Origin: an uncultured beta proteobacterium
GTDB taxonomy: Bacteria; Pseudomonadota; Gammaproteobacteria; Burkholderiales; Burkholderiaceae_C
DNA: 9,885 nt
NCBI GenBank assembly: GCA_903914985.1
Contig: CAIWRE010000016.1
Coordinates: 1-9,885 of the forward strand
Direction: 5' to 3'
This document shows, piece after piece, positions 5,368 through 9,885 of this stretch. Under the pieces are notes generated by a model. That model saw nothing but the letters and a program-made list of their open reading frames with translations. It ran no database searches and had not been told where the DNA came from. The number at the start of each line of letters is the position of its first letter. The stretch's first letter is position 1. Made by a program: the position numbers and the translations under genes.

Positions 5368-7131
5368 TTAGGCGTCCAGCAGGGCTTGCTGGCCGTGCAA
5401 CTCGGCAGACTTGGTCAAGAACTCGTCGGCGAACACGGTGGTGTCGGCGGCGATGTTTTTGATCTGGATGGCAAACCAGTTGTAAGCAAACAGCGCCGGA
5501 ATCGCCACCGCCAAACCGGCCACCGTCGCCACCAGTGCGGCCGCAATACCGGGGGCGATGGCGTTGACGTTGACGTCACCCGCTGCCGCAATGGCGGCAA
5601 AGGTAATCATCACACCAACCACCGTGCCCAAGAGGCCCAAAAAGGGGCCGCCCGAGATGGCAATGGTGAGCAACACAATGCCGCTGTTGAATTTTTGACC
5701 GGCGCGCACGATGGACGCGTCCAGCGCAGCGCGGATGGACTCCAGCGCAGCGGCTGTGATGTGCGGCTCTCTGCCCGCGGCCTTCTGGGCCTGGAAACGC
5801 TGCTCCACTTCGTGCATGCCAACGGCATAGAGCGTAAAGATGGACGAATGCTTGAAGGCAGCGTTGTTCCTGGCTGCCAGGTACTCGGCGTCAGCGGGGT
5901 TGAGCAGCGCTTGCGAGCGGTTTTTGAACAACTCCAAAAACGCGGCGTTGGCTTTTCCTGCACGGCCCAGGGTGCGGGTCTTGTCGATCATCACCCAAAT
6001 ACTGACCACGGCCATGATGCCCAAAATACCAATCACCACCCAGCCGTCGATCGTCACCGCGCCCAGCAAAATAGCAAAGTAGTTGATTTCGCCACCGCCT
6101 TCTGCCGCACCGTCGTCAAAACCCACCATGGCCGAGTCGGCCATCTGGCTGAAGGCCAATGCCTTCACATAGTCTGCCGAGCGGGCTGTGTTGGACAAGG
6201 TCACTGCATCCATGCCACCGCGAAAGCCATCACCCACGGCTACCTCGCCCGCCACATCCGACCAGCCCAGGGCACCGTCGGCTGCTTGCACACCATCCAC
6301 AAAAATCTGCGCCTTGCCGGCAGCGGTACTCACGGCAATGTGCTGCCACACGCCGGGCTTGAGCACCACGCTGGATTTGAGCGAGGCTTTGCCCGCCGAC
6401 ACCACAACCGCGCCGCTGGCGTCCAGGTCCACGCTCAGCGCGCCATTGGCCACCGAGAGCAGGCCGCCTTTTTCCAGCGCTGCCGGGTTGACCCAGGCAC
6501 TCAGCGTGAAGCCATCGGTCGCCTTGAGTTGCAAGGCGGGGCCTTGCAGGACGATGCGGCTGCGGCCATCAAAAGTGGCTGCACCTCCAATGGGGCCGTT
6601 TTCCAATGGTTTGGCACTGGACTCTTTGGGCACCAAGGCGTTGGCGCTGCTGTCTTTGAAGGCGTCGGGCGCATCAAAGTTCAACACCAGCAAATGCGCG
6701 GGGTCGAAGGTGGTTTTGCTGTCTTGGGTGGTGGCAGCACCCGCATTGCCCCAGCGCACCCAGATGGACTCGGTTTTGACATCGGGGTTGATCTTGGGCA
6801 CCTGCACCCAGGCCAAGGCGATCTCGTTGGTCGCGTCAAATTTTTCGATGCTGTATTTCAGGGCCGTTTTGCCGTCGCCTGCAAAAAAGCGCAGGTCCGA
6901 ACCGTCGGGCTTGGCCTCCGAGAACGTGAAGTTGCCGCTGTGCAGCCGCACCAGCAAGGGCAGTTGGCTCACCGGCGCATCCAGTTTGTTGCCACTTTGC
7001 GTGGTGTCAAACATCAGCTTTTTGCCGTGCTTAAAGTCGTCACCGGCATGGGCGGACGCCATACCAAGGCTGCAAGCCAGCGCCACCACAGCGGCGCTGA
7101 GGGCGTGGAAAGTGCGAAATGCGTGGTTCAT
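5368..7131 (-). CDS. exbB: ExbB/TolQ/MotA-family proton channel protein with N-terminal signal peptide and DUF2341/LamG-like domain
   Basis: 587 residues, against roughly 220-250 for a standard ExbB; the extra length is an N-terminal extracytoplasmic part. Residues 1-29 form a signal peptide ending ASAHA. Residues about 35-135 resemble DUF2341 (LLVRLHSGNFTFSEA, DGSDLRFFAGDG, IWVRWGN). Residues about 150-325 resemble a LamG/concanavalin-like jelly roll (ATFDGRSRIVLQG, GFTLSAWVNP, GVWQHIAVSTAAGKAQIFVDG). A membrane segment follows (WVVIGILGIMAVVSIWVMI), then a cytoplasmic region and the MotA/TolQ/ExbB core with GGPFLGLLGTVVGVMITFAA and ALVATVAGLAVAIPALFAYN. The family forms the proton-driven stator with ExbD and TonB in the inner membrane; the two exbD genes and tonB follow directly. 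The ATG at 7131 is chosen because the signal peptide begins there; a TTG at 7185 in the same frame would add 18 residues without typical signal features. What the LamG-like domain binds is unknown. Confidence 0.93.
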   Translation of the reverse strand: MNHAFRTFHALSAAVVALACSLGMASAHAGDDFKHGKKLMFDTTQSGNKLDAPVSQLPLLVRLHSGNFTFSEAKPDGSDLRFFAGDGKTALKYSIEKFDATNEIALAWVQVPKINPDVKTESIWVRWGNAGAATTQDSKTTFDPAHLLVLNFDAPDAFKDSSANALVPKESSAKPLENGPIGGAATFDGRSRIVLQGPALQLKATDGFTLSAWVNPAALEKGGLLSVANGALSVDLDASGAVVVSAGKASLKSSVVLKPGVWQHIAVSTAAGKAQIFVDGVQAADGALGWSDVAGEVAVGDGFRGGMDAVTLSNTARSADYVKALAFSQMADSAMVGFDDGAAEGGGEINYFAILLGAVTIDGWVVIGILGIMAVVSIWVMIDKTRTLGRAGKANAAFLELFKNRSQALLNPADAEYLAARNNAAFKHSSIFTLYAVGMHEVEQRFQAQKAAGREPHITAAALESIRAALDASIVRAGQKFNSGIVLLTIAISGGPFLGLLGTVVGVMITFAAIAAAGDVNVNAIAPGIAAALVATVAGLAVAIPALFAYNWFAIQIKNIAADTTVFADEFLTKSAELHGQQALLDA

Positions 7132-7181
7132 AGGTCGGTGCTCGTGGGTCGGGTTAATTGGCTGAAATTGGTTTGAAAAAA

Positions 7182-9885
7182 TCAAGGCTTCTTGGTGGAT
7201 TTGCGTTTTTTCTGGCCGTTGGCGTCGGTTTCGTCGGCGTCCAGGCCATCGTCCTGCCCATCGTCTTTGCCCGGCGCAGCGTTCACGTCGCCATAGCCCA
7301 GCACGTCCACCGTCAGCGCCAAGCTTGGCGCAGCAGGGGCGCTAGTTTGTTTGGCCGCCGTCTGGGTTGCGGCACTGGCCGTATCAGCGCTGGGCGCAGC
7401 CACGCTGGCCACGCTGGCCACCGCGACCGAGCCGCTCACGCCGCCCGAGGCAGAAATATTGTTGGCATTGAGCACCACGGCCGCTTCAATTTGCACCTTG
7501 CCGGTGGAACGCACACCGGCATCACCCGCGTCAAAAATGCCGCGCGGCGCCAAGGCCACCACATTGCTGGGGGCCTGGGTGTCCGAGGTGCGCAGGGTGG
7601 CGATGCCGGAGCCGGCGATAGAGCCTGCGAGGTCCAGTGTGGTGTTGCCATTGGCGTCTGTTTTTAACAAGGGCGGAGGCGCGGAGGCAGCGGTTTTCGC
7701 CCCCTTGCCAGCGTCAATGTTGCCGTACTGCGATATGAGCGTGATATCCCCGCCTCCCAGAGTGAATACCCGGCCCTGATTCACCACGAAGTCTTTTCCG
7801 ACAAAGGCACGAATTGCTCCACCGCGCACCGTGAAAATACCATTAGATGCTGGGTTGCCAGAGGCGACCTCCAAACCGGCAACGACCGAACCACCCGGGG
7901 CCCACAAGTCAACGGAACCGCCTTGTTCGGTTTTGAATTGGCTGCCAAAGGAAAAAATATTTCCGGGTCCAACCTGCGAACTGTCGAACTGCTTGGCAAT
8001 AGCTTGGTCGAATTCATTCAACGCTTGTGCTTCGCTTTTTCCATCCTTCACGGAATGGGTATAGGCGGCCGCGATATCGCTAAAGAGGCTTGCGTTGCCT
8101 TCCTCGGTCTGCATCGCTGAGCGCTTTATAAATTCGGTGGGCAACACCGTTCCGGCAACTGCCTCAATCGCAGCACCACCGCTGGGCAAATACAGGTTAT
8201 CCAAATTGCCACGGGTCACCACACCGGCGGAATTGCCCAGGTCCATATTGCGCCCTGCATTGATGACCAAAACCCCGGGGCCGGACAACTTTTGGGTGAT
8301 ATCAATGCCGCCAGTCATGGTGATGTCGCGGCCCGCGACGATGCGTGTTACATCGTTACCCGTAAGGTTTTGAGCCACAAAGCCAAAATCAACAATGTCC
8401 TGCCCTGCAATGACCTGAAGAGGCTTAGGGACAATTAACGAACCTTGGATACTGGTCGTCACGGCGGCGGCACTGCCGTTGACGTTACCGTCCAAAACAA
8501 CCAATCGTACTGGCGTTAAATCTTCCGCATGCAGACCCGTTCTGGTATGGGAACTCGGCAGGGCGAGCCGCTGCTGGATTCCATCTGGATCATCCCAGTT
8601 GAGCAAGGGCGAGTTCCAATATCTCTTTCCATTTTTTGCGGGAATTGAGGGTGAAAGCACAGAACTCAGCATCGCCGGGTCGTTGTCAAGCATGACAACC
8701 GGCGTGATGTTCTGAAAGCTCAGGTCTTTGCGGGCATAAATATCCAGGCTGCCAAGTGGCGCGGGGGCCATCACAAATGCGCCCTGGATGGCTGCCGATC
8801 CACTGAGCGCAGCGATCGAGACGGTCGGAGGCGTCAACGCAAACAAGGGACTTAATCCAGGTGCGTTCAGGCCTAAAGCGGCGGCGGCCATCTCATAGGC
8901 CAGACCCGAGTTTGCCCCTATGGCCACGTTGCCCCCCAAGCTTGTCATGTAGAGGCCTGACGTTTGCCCATAAGTCAGAAAGCTGCTGTACTGTGATCCG
9001 AGTGTATTGAAGTCGTTGGCCGAGGGATTTTCATAGTTAACAACTGTGGCTCTGTTTTGACCCGAAAGCGTTTTTTGCGCACTTTGAAGCGCAAGTGTCG
9101 GGTTATAAATTGTGTCTATCTCCACATTTCCGCCCGCATTGATTTGCGCGACTGCATCGCCTACAGCCAGCACCGGGCGTCCAATCGCCTCCTCAGCGCG
9201 AAGCACCAGACTGCCTTTCTGAACATAAAGCTGGCCACCCGCAATGGTTTTTCCAGCGCGAACCATCAAGTCGCCGCCGCCTTGCTGCCTCAACGTGCCA
9301 CCAGCACTTGGAGTATCCGGCCGGGCTTGGACATATGCGTTGGTAGCCACACTCGCGGCGAGATCCAAGACAGAGCCCTGCTCCGCCGTGACGGTTATGT
9401 CGCCCCCGCCCAAGGTCGCAACGCCCGAGCCCAGTAAGTCAGGCCGCGTCCACCAAGCCGTGTTCATGCTCGCGCCGGTCGCGTCTTTAGCAAATACAGT
9501 TTCACCCCTGCTGTTAACTTCGGTGCGACCCTGCCTGAACAGCCAGCTATTGACGGTTTGCACTGCAGCCACGCCAAGCACATCTCCGCCCGCACGGAAG
9601 GTAATTCCTCCACCGCCAGAGCCAAACACGGCCGAGGTCGGCACTTCGAAGTCCTCTGTAGCGGCGATACGCTTGCCCGCGGTGTAAATGCCTGCGCCAA
9701 AGGTTTGGTCCAGGGTGGTGTCGCCGTCCGCATTGCGCAGCACGGTGCTGCCCAGCACCAGGTTTTGTGCAGCGGCCACCTCAATGCGGCCGGTGCCGCT
9801 GCGCAGCACAGCCGATGGCACATCCACCACCTCGCCATCCATCACACTGCGGGCGAAACTCAGATTGAAGTTGCCTTTGGCACCA
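7182..9885 (-). CDS. Filamentous-haemagglutinin-family exoprotein with DUF3739-like C-terminus (5' end cut by window)
   Basis: The frame is open to the right edge, so the N-terminus is missing; 900 residues are visible. The visible part is rich in Gly/Ala/Val/Asp beta-helix-like repeats such as GGGDITVTAEQG, AGKTIAGGQLYVQ, VIAGQDIVDFG and IVAGRDITMTGG, typical of large secreted adhesins. Around 7430-7790 a block with VNQGRVFTLGGGDITLIS, GNIDAGKGAKTAASAPPP, LAPRGIFDAGDAGVRSTGK and LNANNISASGG matches what I know of DUF3739, the C-terminal module of FHA-type outer membrane proteins. After it come an Ala/Ser/Val-rich linker, the element VDVLGYG, an acidic stretch and a basic end (KKRKSTKKP). The missing N-terminus would be expected to hold a signal peptide and a haemagglutination-activity (TPS) domain. 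It is the first visible gene of the cluster, 50 bases before the ExbB-type gene. The section at about 7740-9640 is poorer in GC than its surroundings. A role as surface adhesin or exoprotein is inferred from family. Confidence 0.88.
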   Translation of the reverse strand, partial: GAKGNFNLSFARSVMDGEVVDVPSAVLRSGTGRIEVAAAQNLVLGSTVLRNADGDTTLDQTFGAGIYTAGKRIAATEDFEVPTSAVFGSGGGGITFRAGGDVLGVAAVQTVNSWLFRQGRTEVNSRGETVFAKDATGASMNTAWWTRPDLLGSGVATLGGGDITVTAEQGSVLDLAASVATNAYVQARPDTPSAGGTLRQQGGGDLMVRAGKTIAGGQLYVQKGSLVLRAEEAIGRPVLAVGDAVAQINAGGNVEIDTIYNPTLALQSAQKTLSGQNRATVVNYENPSANDFNTLGSQYSSFLTYGQTSGLYMTSLGGNVAIGANSGLAYEMAAAALGLNAPGLSPLFALTPPTVSIAALSGSAAIQGAFVMAPAPLGSLDIYARKDLSFQNITPVVMLDNDPAMLSSVLSPSIPAKNGKRYWNSPLLNWDDPDGIQQRLALPSSHTRTGLHAEDLTPVRLVVLDGNVNGSAAAVTTSIQGSLIVPKPLQVIAGQDIVDFGFVAQNLTGNDVTRIVAGRDITMTGGIDITQKLSGPGVLVINAGRNMDLGNSAGVVTRGNLDNLYLPSGGAAIEAVAGTVLPTEFIKRSAMQTEEGNASLFSDIAAAYTHSVKDGKSEAQALNEFDQAIAKQFDSSQVGPGNIFSFGSQFKTEQGGSVDLWAPGGSVVAGLEVASGNPASNGIFTVRGGAIRAFVGKDFVVNQGRVFTLGGGDITLISQYGNIDAGKGAKTAASAPPPLLKTDANGNTTLDLAGSIAGSGIATLRTSDTQAPSNVVALAPRGIFDAGDAGVRSTGKVQIEAAVVLNANNISASGGVSGSVAVASVASVAAPSADTASAATQTAAKQTSAPAAPSLALTVDVLGYGDVNAAPGKDDGQDDGLDADETDANGQKKRKSTKKP
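7740..9640. other. Segment of lower GC inside the exoprotein gene
   Basis: Hand counts of 60-base lines give 43 percent GC at 7921, 43 at 8341, 47 at 8581, 42 at 9001 and 45 at 9061, with most other lines in the segment at 50-63 percent. Lines outside it give 75 percent at 7381, 68 at 5521 and 68 at 9721. The reading frame stays open throughout. The limits are approximate. This could mark exchange of the exoprotein's variable part, or simply the amino-acid composition of the beta-helix. Confidence 0.55.

Noticed and set aside
5329..7176. Plus-strand open frame of 615 codons almost matching the ExbB-fusion gene
   Set aside because: Antisense shadow of a clear gene, low-quality composition, no signal peptide or motif. 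The close match in extent reflects the absence of stops opposite GC-rich codons.
7132..7181. Promoter or terminator in the 50-base gap between exoprotein and ExbB-fusion genes
   Set aside because: The gap is AT-rich near the exoprotein stop (TTGATTTTTTCAA), but no stem with a T-run and no well-spaced -35/-10 pair was found.
7132..7185. TTG start extending the ExbB-fusion protein by 18 residues
   Set aside because: The ATG at 7131 starts a normal signal peptide; the extension would place polar residues before it and overlap the exoprotein stop.
7400..7417. Tandem nine-base repeat (CCACGCTGG twice)
   Set aside because: Only two copies, in the Ala/Ser/Val-rich linker of the exoprotein; ordinary low-complexity coding sequence.

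Overview
The window looks like a chromosomal segment of a GC-rich betaproteobacterium, most likely Burkholderiales and perhaps Comamonadaceae. That placement rests on gene content and codon character, not on a marker gene, and is only moderately secure. Every convincing gene lies on the minus strand. Genes are packed with gaps of 7 to 57 bases, which suggests one operon read from high to low coordinates. Both ends of the window cut a gene. No RNA gene, insertion sequence, CRISPR array or convincing terminator was seen, and no gene-free stretch exceeds 60 bases.

In transcription order the locus has three blocks. (1) 9885-7182 is the C-terminal 900 residues of a filamentous-haemagglutinin-type exoprotein: beta-helix repeats, a DUF3739-like module and an acidic-then-basic tail. 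(2) 7131-3826 is a complete energy-transducing set: an ExbB/TolQ-type channel protein with a signal peptide and a large N-terminal DUF2341/LamG-like domain, two tandem ExbD proteins and a TonB-like protein. (3) 3806-1 holds an outer-membrane porin, a secreted coiled-coil protein of unknown function, a type II secretion major pseudopilin (GspG) and the start of an inner-membrane platform protein (GspF, cut by the window edge).

The combination suggests a dedicated surface system. A large adhesin or exoprotein would be handled by its own proton-motive-force transducer, its own outer-membrane barrel and a type II secretion-like machine. Family assignments are strong. The joint function is inference, because no classical TonB-dependent receptor and no FhaC/TpsB partner is visible here. 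Local sequence oddities include a GC drop inside the exoprotein gene and a long, nearly perfect inverted repeat covering the gspG start codon.
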